64,000 nt of DNA from Mangrovibacillus cuniculi. GTDB lineage: Bacteria > Bacillota > Bacilli > Bacillales > R1DC41. Position numbers and translations under genes: made by a program. The stretch is from contig NZ_CP049742.1 in NCBI RefSeq assembly GCF_015482585.1, forward strand, positions 1,074,501 through 1,138,500, read 5' to 3'. The notes under the pieces are model-generated. The model was not told the origin of the DNA. It saw only the letters and a list, made by a program, of their open reading frames with translations, and did no database searches. Shown here one piece after another: positions 37,732 through 45,438 of this stretch. How positions within the stretch are numbered: the stretch's first letter is position 1; each line of letters opens with the position of its first letter.

Positions 37732-37765
37732 CCCCACTTTGATGTAGTCAAAGTGGGTTTTTCAT
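37732..37765 (+). terminator. Terminator of the GH18 gene
   Basis: CCCACTTTGA pairs with TCAAAGTGGG around TGTAG, followed by TTTTTC. Confidence 0.88.
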
Positions 37766-37877
37766 ATTTTTCGCAGAAATTCATAAAATAAACTGTTTAA
37801 AGCTCGTTCTTATCGTTTAAAGGAGTGGATTTAGGGTAACGTTTATTGGTAGGAAGTAAATAATGGTAGGTGGAGAA

Positions 37878-38834
37878 ATGATTGAATTCAAGCAAGTTAC
37901 GAAACAGTTTCAAGATGGAACAATTGGTGTGGACAATTTATCCTTAAAAATAGAGAAAGGTGAATTTGTCTCATTAATTGGTCCTAGTGGCTGTGGTAAA
38001 ACGACAACGATGAAAATGATTAATCGTTTAATAGAACCAACAAGTGGAGATATTTTTATAGAAGGAAACAGTATATTGAAACAGTCTCCAGTGGAATTGC
38101 GAAGATCTATTGGCTATGTCATTCAACAAATAGGATTATTACCACATATGACAGTAGAAGAAAACGTCGCAATCGTTCCTAAGCTACTTGGATGGGAAAA
38201 ACAAAAGATTAAATCGAAAACAGAAGAGTTGATGGATTTAGTAGGTCTTGATCCAAATGTCTATAGATATAAGTATCCACTTGAGCTTAGTGGGGGCCAA
38301 CAACAGCGTATAGGGGTAATCAGAGCTTTAGCAGCAGAACCTCCAATTATACTCATGGATGAGCCTTTTAGTGCACTAGATCCCATTACGCGTGAAAAAC
38401 TACAAGATGAATTAAAAATTATTCAAAAAGAAATACAGAAAACAGTAGTCTTTGTAACACATGATATGGATGAAGCATTAAAGATGTCAGATAAACTAGC
38501 TATCTTACATAAAGGTCAATTAGTGCAGCTAGGTACTCCAGAAGATATTACAACTAATCCTGAGACATCGTTCGTTAAGAGCTTTATCGGAAATAGGCAG
38601 ACTGGTAAACAATTTTTGAAGGACTATTTATCTTATTTTAGAAACATTCAAGTAGATGAAAATGATGTAATGTATGTAACGGAAGATTTCTCTATCCATG
38701 ATTTCCTCTTAAAAGCATATCAATTAAGAGAGCCAATGGTTGGAATAAAAGATAAAAATGTATATGTAGAAACAAATACCTTGGTTCGTGTCTTACTAGA
38801 AGCTTTAGAAGAGAGGAGGACTTCTGTTGGGTGA
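37878..38834 (+). CDS. OpuC-type ABC transporter ATPase
   Basis: A quaternary-ammonium-type ATPase of 318 residues: Walker A GPSGCGKTTTMKM (about 33-45), Q-loop IQQIGLLPHMT, signature LSGGQQQR (about 136), Walker B ILMDEPFSALDP and H-loop VTHDMDEA. The C-terminal ~85 residues have a single CBS-like stretch (VTEDFSIHDFLLKAYQL, GIKDKNVYVETNTL). ATG 37878 is favoured by AGGTGG; ATG 37863 is possible. It overlaps the permease by 8 bp. Likely role: import of glycine betaine, choline or carnitine. Confidence 0.88.
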   Translation: MIEFKQVTKQFQDGTIGVDNLSLKIEKGEFVSLIGPSGCGKTTTMKMINRLIEPTSGDIFIEGNSILKQSPVELRRSIGYVIQQIGLLPHMTVEENVAIVPKLLGWEKQKIKSKTEELMDLVGLDPNVYRYKYPLELSGGQQQRIGVIRALAAEPPIILMDEPFSALDPITREKLQDELKIIQKEIQKTVVFVTHDMDEALKMSDKLAILHKGQLVQLGTPEDITTNPETSFVKSFIGNRQTGKQFLKDYLSYFRNIQVDENDVMYVTEDFSIHDFLLKAYQLREPMVGIKDKNVYVETNTLVRVLLEALEERRTSVG

Positions 38835-39465
38835 GTTTTTGGATACCGTAGTTAGTAGACAAGATTTGTTGTGGACTTCTTTACTACAACACTTATACTT
38901 GTCTTTCGTTTCTATTGTAATAGCATTAATCATTGCAGTGCCGCTTGGAGTCATCATTTCAAGGAAGCAACGACTGGCAGAGTGGTTTATTGGGATTACA
39001 GCAATTTTTCAAACAATTCCTAGTTTAGCACTATTCGGATTTTTGGTACCATTCTTAGGTACCGGCAATACCATTGCTATATTAGCATTGACTATATACG
39101 CTTTACTACCAATCTTACGTAACACCTATACGGGTATTAGCGGTGTAGACCGAAGTATTATTGAAGCAGCAAAAGGAATGGGGATGACAGAATGGCAAAT
39201 TCTCCAAAAAGTAGAGTTGCCATTATCACTTCCGGTATTAATGGCCGGCATTAGAACTGCTACCGTACTGACAGTTGGTGTTGCAACATTAGCAACCTTT
39301 GTAGGAGCAGGAGGTTTAGGTGATGTTATTTATCGTGGTTTATCCACATACAATTCAAATTTGGTCCTTGCTGGTGCAATTCCTTCTGCTTTGTTAGCGA
39401 TAGGGTTTGATTTATTGTTACGATTCATTGAAAAAAAAGCAACACCAAAAGGCTTACATACATAA
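38827..39465 (+). CDS. OpuC-type ABC transporter permease
   Basis: A 212-residue permease with about five membrane helices and the MetI-type EAA loop (IEAAKGMGMTEWQILQKVELPLSLP). It starts at TTG 38827 after GGAGGAC, with the coding end of the ATPase overlapping. OpuB/OpuC systems have two permease genes (CB and CD); here only one is present, so it may act as a homodimer. Confidence 0.88.
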   Translation: MGEFLDTVVSRQDLLWTSLLQHLYLSFVSIVIALIIAVPLGVIISRKQRLAEWFIGITAIFQTIPSLALFGFLVPFLGTGNTIAILALTIYALLPILRNTYTGISGVDRSIIEAAKGMGMTEWQILQKVELPLSLPVLMAGIRTATVLTVGVATLATFVGAGGLGDVIYRGLSTYNSNLVLAGAIPSALLAIGFDLLLRFIEKKATPKGLHT

Positions 39466-39478
39466 AGGAGAGATTATT

Positions 39479-40369
39479 ATGAAGAAATTAATAGGACTAA
39501 GTCTAGGAATGATGCTACTTTTAGCTGGATGCGGAAACGGAGGAGGAAATGAGGAGGATGTGATAAAAATATCAGGAAAGAAATGGACAGAACAATATAT
39601 TCTTCCACACATCCTGTCTGAATATATTCAAGCAAAGACCGATTATGAAGTCACGGTTGATGAAGGATTAGGGGAGGTAACGATCCTTACACCAGCGTTA
39701 GAAAAAGGAGACATTGACATTTACGTCGAATACTCTGGTACTGGATTAGAGGCCGTATTAAAAGAAAAAGCGAAAGAAGGAGAAACGGCAGATGAAATTC
39801 TTAAGAGAGTACGTGCTGGCTATGAAGAGCAATTAAATGCTACTTGGTTAGAGCCGCTTGGCTTCGAAAATACGTATGTATTAGCGTATCGTAACGATGC
39901 TGGTATCGATGCAGAGACATTTACTGACCTAGCTACAAAGTCAGGAGACCTATCTTTTGGAGGACCTCATGAATTTTATGAGCGTGAAGATGGATATGAT
40001 ACTTTGGCAGAAGCATATAGTTTTCAGTTTAAAGAAAAAAAGAGCTTTGATCCTAACATCATGTACGAAGCTGTGAAAAATAAAGAAGTAGATGTTATTC
40101 CAGCTTTTACAACAGATGCTCGGATTGATCGTTTTGAGTTGGCTTATGCGAAAGATGACAAAAAATTCTTCCCGTCTTATTTTGCTGCTCCAGTAGTTCG
40201 TGAGGAAGTGTTAGAGCAATATCCTGAACTAGAAGGCGTGCTGAATGAATTAGCAGGTAAAATTTCAGAGGATCAAATGCGAGAAATGAATGCAAAGGTA
40301 GATATTGATGGAGAAGACCCTAAGCAAGTTGCAATCAACTTCTTAAAGGAAGCGGGTTTAATAGAATAA
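39479..40369 (+). CDS. OpuC-type substrate-binding lipoprotein
   Basis: A 296-residue lipoprotein with a lipobox LLLAGC (Cys about 19), then an OpuAC/OpuBC-type binding fold: ISGKKWTEQYILPHILSEYI, DIYVEYSGTGLEAVL, IPAFTTDARIDRF. AAAGGAGAG precedes ATG 39479, 13 bp after the permease stop. The aromatic cage residues for the trimethylammonium group cannot be assigned with certainty. It closes the three-gene importer. Confidence 0.88.
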   Translation: MKKLIGLSLGMMLLLAGCGNGGGNEEDVIKISGKKWTEQYILPHILSEYIQAKTDYEVTVDEGLGEVTILTPALEKGDIDIYVEYSGTGLEAVLKEKAKEGETADEILKRVRAGYEEQLNATWLEPLGFENTYVLAYRNDAGIDAETFTDLATKSGDLSFGGPHEFYEREDGYDTLAEAYSFQFKEKKSFDPNIMYEAVKNKEVDVIPAFTTDARIDRFELAYAKDDKKFFPSYFAAPVVREEVLEQYPELEGVLNELAGKISEDQMREMNAKVDIDGEDPKQVAINFLKEAGLIE

Positions 40370-40398
40370 AAAAAATCCCCTAATGGGGATTTTTTTAT
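40367..40398 (+). terminator. Bidirectional terminator between the OpuC-like operon and znuA
   Basis: AAAAATCCCC pairs with GGGGATTTTT around TAAT. It serves the convergent units. Confidence 0.88.
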
Positions 40399-41474
40399 TT
40401 GTCTAGTGCTGTCTTTAGCACATCTAAATTACGTTTCATAAGACTGATATATGTTTCGTTAGAAGAGCGATCCTCTTCCGTGGCAACCTCTAAATTATGC
40501 AATTGTAAGCTATCTGCACCAATTTCATTTTTTATTACTTCCACAACTTTTGGGGAGATATTTTGCTCAAATAAAACATGCTTAATGTTATGAGCTTGCG
40601 CTTCTTCAATAATACCTTGTAAAGCACGTTGAGAAGGTTCCTGCGTAGGGGATAGTCCTGTAACAGCTATCTGCTCTAAACCATATCGATCTCCCCAATA
40701 TCCATATGCTGCGTGGGATACTAAAATTTCTTTTTCTTCATATGCTGAAAGCGCATCTGTAAACTCTTGATCTAAAGCTGTTAATTCAGACTTTAACGTT
40801 TCAAAGTTTTTATTAAATGTTTCCTCTTGTTCAGGCATTTTTTCTACTAGTGCTTCTTTTACTGCTTCTGCTAACTGAATTGACCTTTTGGGGTCTAACC
40901 ACACATGCGGATCTTCATCACCATGATTATGACCTTCATGACCTTTTTCTTCATGAGCATGTTCTTCGTCATGATTGTGACCTTCTTCTTCATGTGCATG
41001 TTCTTCGTCATGATTGTGACCTTCTTCTTCATGAGCATGTTCTTCGTCATGACTGTGGCCTTCTTCTTCATGAACATGAACGCCTTCATTCGAAGAGATC
41101 AATTCAATATTTTCTGCTGTTTTTACTAATGAAACTTTCTCATTAACCATTGTATCTTCTACCACTTGCGTAAGTGCTTCATAATTCATTCCAATATAAA
41201 AGAAAAGGTCGGCTTCTGCGATTTCTGTCATATCTTTTGTACTAGGTTCGTAAGTATGTGCATCAACGCCATTTGGATAAACTGATTTAACATCGACATA
41301 CTCTCCACCAATTTTTTTTGCAAAATCCTCTAGAGGAAAGATAGTGGTATAAACTGTTAGTTGATCAGCGGATTCCTCTGTATTTCCTGAGTTGTTTTCT
41401 TTGTTAGAAGAAGAGCAACCGGCTAATAAAAGAGCTGCAGTTAGTCCAATTACTGCAAAAATATTTTTCTTCAT
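40395..41474 (-). CDS. znuA: Zinc-binding lipoprotein of the ZnuA/AdcA type
   Basis: A cluster A-I metal-binding lipoprotein of 359 residues. The lipobox is LLLAGC (Cys about 19). Metal ligands of the ZnuA fold are DAHTYEPSTKD (His about 72), HVWLDPKRS, HAAYGYWG and a C-terminal acidic site. A flexible histidine-rich loop (about 131-183) has repeats of EEHAHEEEGHNHD. AAGGAGATATAAA precedes ATG 41474. It follows zagA by 28 bp, and no ZnuB/ZnuC permease or ATPase is adjacent, so it must use a transporter encoded elsewhere. Confidence 0.9.
   Translation of the reverse strand: MKKNIFAVIGLTAALLLAGCSSSNKENNSGNTEESADQLTVYTTIFPLEDFAKKIGGEYVDVKSVYPNGVDAHTYEPSTKDMTEIAEADLFFYIGMNYEALTQVVEDTMVNEKVSLVKTAENIELISSNEGVHVHEEEGHSHDEEHAHEEEGHNHDEEHAHEEEGHNHDEEHAHEEKGHEGHNHGDEDPHVWLDPKRSIQLAEAVKEALVEKMPEQEETFNKNFETLKSELTALDQEFTDALSAYEEKEILVSHAAYGYWGDRYGLEQIAVTGLSPTQEPSQRALQGIIEEAQAHNIKHVLFEQNISPKVVEVIKNEIGADSLQLHNLEVATEEDRSSNETYISLMKRNLDVLKTALDK
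40943..41079 (-). repeat. 39-bp in-frame repeats encoding the ZnuA histidine loop
   Basis: About three and a half copies of a 39-bp unit, found at spacing 39 (40952, 40991, 41030, 41069 for the same sub-sequence). Each adds 13 residues rich in His and Glu. Confidence 0.85.
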
Positions 41475-41502
41475 TTTATATCTCCTTTTTTTATATTTAT
41501 CG

Positions 41503-42687
41503 TTATTCCGAAATAAGGAATTCCGGAAGCGGGTCTTTAAACGAAGTCCAATCTTGCTCTAGTTCCTCATTAGTTAATAGACACTTTTCTAAATCGTTTC
41601 TGATTTCTTCCTCATCCATATGGATACCGATTAAAACGATCTCATTTTTTCTATCCCCAAAAATAGGGTGCCAATTTTCTAGAAGAGAGGGATCTTCTTT
41701 AAATTGTTCTTTCTGTTCTTCTTCGCTATATGTTGCTACCCATTCTCCTGCACCTTGAAGAGTAACAGAGGATCCAGCTTGAGATAGTAAACCGGACATG
41801 TTATTACGAGTAGCTAACCATAAGAAACCTTTAGAACGAACAATTTCCATCGGCCATTGATTCATCCAATTCATTAATCTTTCTGGATGAAACGGCTTTG
41901 AAGCTCGAAAAACAAAAGAGGAAATTCCGTACTCTTCGCTTTCAGGAACGTGCTCATTGTTTAACTCTTTAATCCAACCAGCTCCTTGAGAGGCCTTGTC
42001 AAAATCAAAAAGATTGGTATGAAGAATTTTATTCAATTCAATCTTCGCTTGGCTTGTCGGATAGATCTTTGCTTCTGGATTCATCGTTGTTAACAAGTGT
42101 ACAAGTTGTTCTACCACATGCGCTTCCACTAAATCCACTTTATTTAGTATAATAACGTTCGCAAATTCAATTTGATCAATCAATAAGTCTGCAATATCTC
42201 GATGATCTTCTGAATCTACTCCTTGTTGTCTTTCTACTAATGTTTCTCCAGATTCATAATCTGTAAAGAAACGATTTGCATCCACAACGGTAACCATTGT
42301 ATCTAAACTTGTTGCATCTGCCAACTGAATAGAAAGAGTTTCATCTTCATAAACAAATGTCTGTGCAACCGGGATTGGTTCACTTATCCCACTTGATTCA
42401 ATAACGATGTAATCAATGTTTCCTTTTTGTACTAAATTGTTTACTTCAATCATTAAGTCTTCACGTAGTGTACAACAAATACAGCCATTTTGCATTTCTA
42501 CTAATGATTCTTCGGAACGAATGAATTCTTCATTGTTTACGAGCATTCCATCTATATTGATTTCGCTCATATCATTTACAATGACAGCGACACGTAACCC
42601 TTCACGATTCTTTAAAATATGTTGCAATAACGTCGTTTTACCAGAACCTAAATACCCACTTAACACTGTAACAGGGACTTTTTTCAT
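41503..42687 (-). CDS. zagA: ZagA (YciC), zinc metallochaperone GTPase
   Basis: A COG0523 G3E GTPase of 394 residues (397 in B. subtilis). Motifs in order: Walker A GYLGSGKTT (about 10-18), the metal motif GCICC (about 68-72), ESSGISEP, the base-recognition NKVD (about 186), and the CobW C-terminal domain (about 245-380). In B. subtilis the ZTP-activated protein feeds zinc to FolE under zinc limitation and is controlled by Zur. Two Zur-like boxes are upstream here. AGAGGTG precedes ATG 42687. It is the first gene before znuA. Confidence 0.92.
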   Translation of the reverse strand: MKKVPVTVLSGYLGSGKTTLLQHILKNREGLRVAVIVNDMSEINIDGMLVNNEEFIRSEESLVEMQNGCICCTLREDLMIEVNNLVQKGNIDYIVIESSGISEPIPVAQTFVYEDETLSIQLADATSLDTMVTVVDANRFFTDYESGETLVERQQGVDSEDHRDIADLLIDQIEFANVIILNKVDLVEAHVVEQLVHLLTTMNPEAKIYPTSQAKIELNKILHTNLFDFDKASQGAGWIKELNNEHVPESEEYGISSFVFRASKPFHPERLMNWMNQWPMEIVRSKGFLWLATRNNMSGLLSQAGSSVTLQGAGEWVATYSEEEQKEQFKEDPSLLENWHPIFGDRKNEIVLIGIHMDEEEIRNDLEKCLLTNEELEQDWTSFKDPLPEFLISE

Positions 42688-42705
42688 CTTTACACCTCTA
42701 ATTGT

Positions 42706-42726
42706 ATACGTAATGATTCCGCTTTA
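42706..42726 (-). promoter_or_regulatory. Zur box, zagA-proximal (weaker)
   Basis: The core CGTAATGATTCCG matches the Zur core CGTAATNATTACG with one mismatch; over 21 bp 15 of 20 informative bases agree. It lies 19 bp before the zagA start. Confidence 0.65.
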
Positions 42727-42753
42727 AACAATAACATGGTGAATAACATCTGT

Positions 42754-42774
42754 AAACCATAATGATTACGATTT
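42754..42774 (-). promoter_or_regulatory. Zur box, zagA-distal (strong)
   Basis: Centred on CATAATGATTACG; over 21 bp it matches the Zur consensus at 18 of 20 informative bases. B. subtilis yciC also has two Zur boxes. Confidence 0.82.
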
Positions 42775-42844
42775 TGTTTTCAACACTTTTGTTGCATGAA
42801 AACACGAAGTCTCATACCATAATAAGAGAAGAGGTGATTATATA

Positions 42845-43261
42845 ATGAAAGATTGGACTCGTGAGGAATTAGGAGAAATACTCCGTAGTAGTAAAAAAAT
42901 TGCTGTTATAGGGCTTAGTGACAACCCTACAAGAACATCATATATGGTATCTGCAGCTATGCAACAAGCTGGATATAAAATAATCCCAATAAATCCTACA
43001 ATTAATACATCATTAGGTGAAAAAGCATTTGATCATCTTGATGACTTAAATGATCAAGTGGACATTGTGAATATCTTCCGTCGACCAGAATTTTTACAAG
43101 ACTTGTTACCTGGTATTTTGTCGCTAAAGTATAAACCTATTATTTGGACTCAACTAGGTGTTGTAGATGAAAACTTTTACAACGAGTTGGTGAAAAACGG
43201 ATTCCAAGTAATCATGGACCGCTGCATTAAAGTAGAACATAGCATGACGAAAAGGAAATAA
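42845..43261 (+). CDS. yneT: YneT, CoA-binding-domain protein
   Basis: A Rossmann-type CoA-binding protein of 138 residues (135 in B. subtilis). IAVIGLSDNPTRTSYMVSAAMQ and IIPINPTI match the nucleotide-binding fold, and VDIVNIFRRPEF with WTQLGVVDE and MDRCIKVEH complete the family pattern. AAGAGGTGATTAT precedes ATG 42845. It lies directly before parE, as in B. subtilis. The enzymatic partner is unknown. Confidence 0.9.
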   Translation: MKDWTREELGEILRSSKKIAVIGLSDNPTRTSYMVSAAMQQAGYKIIPINPTINTSLGEKAFDHLDDLNDQVDIVNIFRRPEFLQDLLPGILSLKYKPIIWTQLGVVDENFYNELVKNGFQVIMDRCIKVEHSMTKRK

Positions 43262-43356
43262 AAAGACGAATTTTGCTTCATTTTTCCTTAAACTTTATAG
43301 CTTTTCTGTAAAAATACGTTTTCACAAAGTCGTTTTCACGATAAAATAGGTCATAG

Positions 43357-43385
43357 TTGCCAACGGAACGACACTCTTGTATCGT
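43357..43385 (+). promoter_or_regulatory. Probable parEC promoter
   Basis: TTGCCA, 17 bp, TATCGT. The LexA box at 43387-43400 begins 1-2 bp downstream of the -10. Confidence 0.45.
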
Positions 43386-43386
43386 A

Positions 43387-43400
43387 AGAACAAACGTTCG
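43387..43400 (+). promoter_or_regulatory. LexA box before parEC
   Basis: AGAACAAACGTTCG contains a perfect GAAC-N4-GTTC core, 65 bp before parE and over the expected transcription start. Confidence 0.7.
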
Positions 43401-43464
43401 TTTTGGTTGAAATGGAAAGTCGTGCTCTTTATGGGCACGTTGTTTTATAAAGGGGGAAGTTTTT

Positions 43465-45435
43465 GTGGCAAAAAAGCCAGTTCAATTCGATTATAACGAT
43501 GATGCCATTCAGGTACTAGAAGGGCTAGAAGCAGTGCGTAAAAGACCTGGTATGTATATTGGTTCAACAGATGCACGAGGACTCCACCATTTAGTTTATG
43601 AAATTGTAGACAACGCGGTGGATGAAGCCCTTGCTGGATACGGAAACGAAATCATCGTAAGCATACATAAAGATAACAGTATAGAAGTAATTGATAAGGG
43701 TAGAGGTATGCCTACTGGTATGCATAAACTCGGTAAGCCTACTCCAGAAGTAATTTTCACGGTGCTCCATGCAGGAGGAAAATTTGGCCAGGGTGGTTAC
43801 AAAACAAGTGGTGGGCTTCATGGTGTTGGTGCTTCGGTTGTGAACGCTTTATCTGAATGGGTAACCGTTACAATTAAAAGAGATGGCATCATTTATGAGC
43901 AGCGATTTGAAAATGGTGGAAAGCCTGTCTCTACATTAGAAAAGATAGGGAAAACAAAAGAATCAGGAACTACTGTTCATTTTAAACCAGATCCAACCAT
44001 GTTCTCCACAATTACATATAACTTTGATACGTTATCAGAACGATTAAGAGAATCTGCTTTTTTATTAAAAGGAATGAAAATTGTTTTAAGAGATCTACGT
44101 CATGATCAAGAAGAAGTGTATCATTTTGAGAATGGTATTGAAGCATTTGTAGAGTATTTAAATGAAGATAAAGATGAAATTCACCCGGTTGTATTCTTTG
44201 AAGGTGAATCAAACGGAATTGAAATGGAATATGCTTTTCAGTTCAATGATGGCTTTTCAGAGAATGTATTGTCTTTTGTAAATAATGTTCGTACAAAAGA
44301 TGGTGGAACACATGAAGCTGGTGCCAAGTCTGCCATGACTAGGGTATTTAATGAACATGCAAGAAAAATGTCATTGCTTAAAGATCGTGACAAAAACCTG
44401 GAAGGATCAGATATTAGAGAAGGCTTAACAGCGATTGTTTCTGTCCGAATTCCTGAAGAGTTACTTCAATTTGAAGGACAAACAAAAGGGAAATTAGGAA
44501 CTAGCGAAGCGCGTTCTTCTATTGATGCAATCGTTTCAGAGAAACTTGCTTACTATCTTCAAGAGAACACAGATACTGCTAACTTACTAATTAAAAAAGC
44601 AATCAAAGCTGCTCAGGCAAGGGAAGCTGCTAGAAAAGCAAGAGAAGAAGCAAGAAGTGGGAAGAAAAGAAAGAAATCGGAAACAGTTTTGTCTGGTAAG
44701 TTAACCCCTGCACAGTCGAGAAATCCTGACCGAAACGAACTTTATCTTGTAGAGGGTGACTCTGCAGGTGGTTCTGCAAAACAAGGTCGAGATCGAAAAT
44801 TCCAAGCTGTGTTACCACTACGAGGTAAGGTAATTAATACAGAAAAAGCTAAATTAGCTGATATTTTTAAGAATGAAGAGATTAATACCATCATCCATGC
44901 TATTGGTGCAGGTGTTGGTCCTGACTTTGAGGTTAGTGATATGAATTATGACAAAGTTGTCATTATGACAGATGCTGACACGGACGGCGCTCATATTCAA
45001 GTATTATTACTAACGTTCTTTTACCGTTACATGAAACCGATGCTTGAAGCTGGAAAAGTCTATATTGCGCTTCCGCCTCTTTACAAAGTTAGTAGAGGGT
45101 CTGGAAAAAAAGAAGTGATTGAATACGCTTGGACAGATGAAGAATTAAATGGTGCAATTAAGAAAGTTGGCAGAGGTTATATGATTCAACGTTATAAAGG
45201 TTTGGGAGAAATGAATGCAGACCAACTGTGGGAAACGACCATGAATCCTGAATCTAGAACACTAATTCGCGTTCGAATAGACGATGCTGCTCGTGCCGAG
45301 AGAAGGATTACCACGTTAATGGGCGACAAAGTAGAACCGAGAAGAAAGTGGATTGAAAATAACGTAGCGTTTGGCCTTGATGACGACCAAAATATTTTAG
45401 AAAACGAAAACATCTCGGTCGTGAAGGAGGACTAA
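43465..45435 (+). CDS. parE: ParE, topoisomerase IV subunit B
   Basis: ATPase subunit of topoisomerase IV, which unlinks daughter chromosomes. 656 residues (655 in B. subtilis). GHKL ATPase motifs are EIVDNAVDEAL, GRGMPTG, KTSGGLHGVGASVVNALS; the transducer has QTKGKLGT; the TOPRIM motifs are LVEGDSAGGSAKQGRDR and MTDADTDGAHI. It matches ParE rather than GyrB over its length. GTG 43465 follows AAAGGGGGA. It is 3 bp before parC. Confidence 0.97.
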   Translation: MAKKPVQFDYNDDAIQVLEGLEAVRKRPGMYIGSTDARGLHHLVYEIVDNAVDEALAGYGNEIIVSIHKDNSIEVIDKGRGMPTGMHKLGKPTPEVIFTVLHAGGKFGQGGYKTSGGLHGVGASVVNALSEWVTVTIKRDGIIYEQRFENGGKPVSTLEKIGKTKESGTTVHFKPDPTMFSTITYNFDTLSERLRESAFLLKGMKIVLRDLRHDQEEVYHFENGIEAFVEYLNEDKDEIHPVVFFEGESNGIEMEYAFQFNDGFSENVLSFVNNVRTKDGGTHEAGAKSAMTRVFNEHARKMSLLKDRDKNLEGSDIREGLTAIVSVRIPEELLQFEGQTKGKLGTSEARSSIDAIVSEKLAYYLQENTDTANLLIKKAIKAAQAREAARKAREEARSGKKRKKSETVLSGKLTPAQSRNPDRNELYLVEGDSAGGSAKQGRDRKFQAVLPLRGKVINTEKAKLADIFKNEEINTIIHAIGAGVGPDFEVSDMNYDKVVIMTDADTDGAHIQVLLLTFFYRYMKPMLEAGKVYIALPPLYKVSRGSGKKEVIEYAWTDEELNGAIKKVGRGYMIQRYKGLGEMNADQLWETTMNPESRTLIRVRIDDAARAERRITTLMGDKVEPRRKWIENNVAFGLDDDQNILENENISVVKED

Positions 45436-45438
45436 TCT

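Noticed and set aside
40817..41146. Plus-strand ORFs antisense to the histidine loop of znuA
   Set aside because: They are shadows of the in-frame repeats, without ribosome binding sites.
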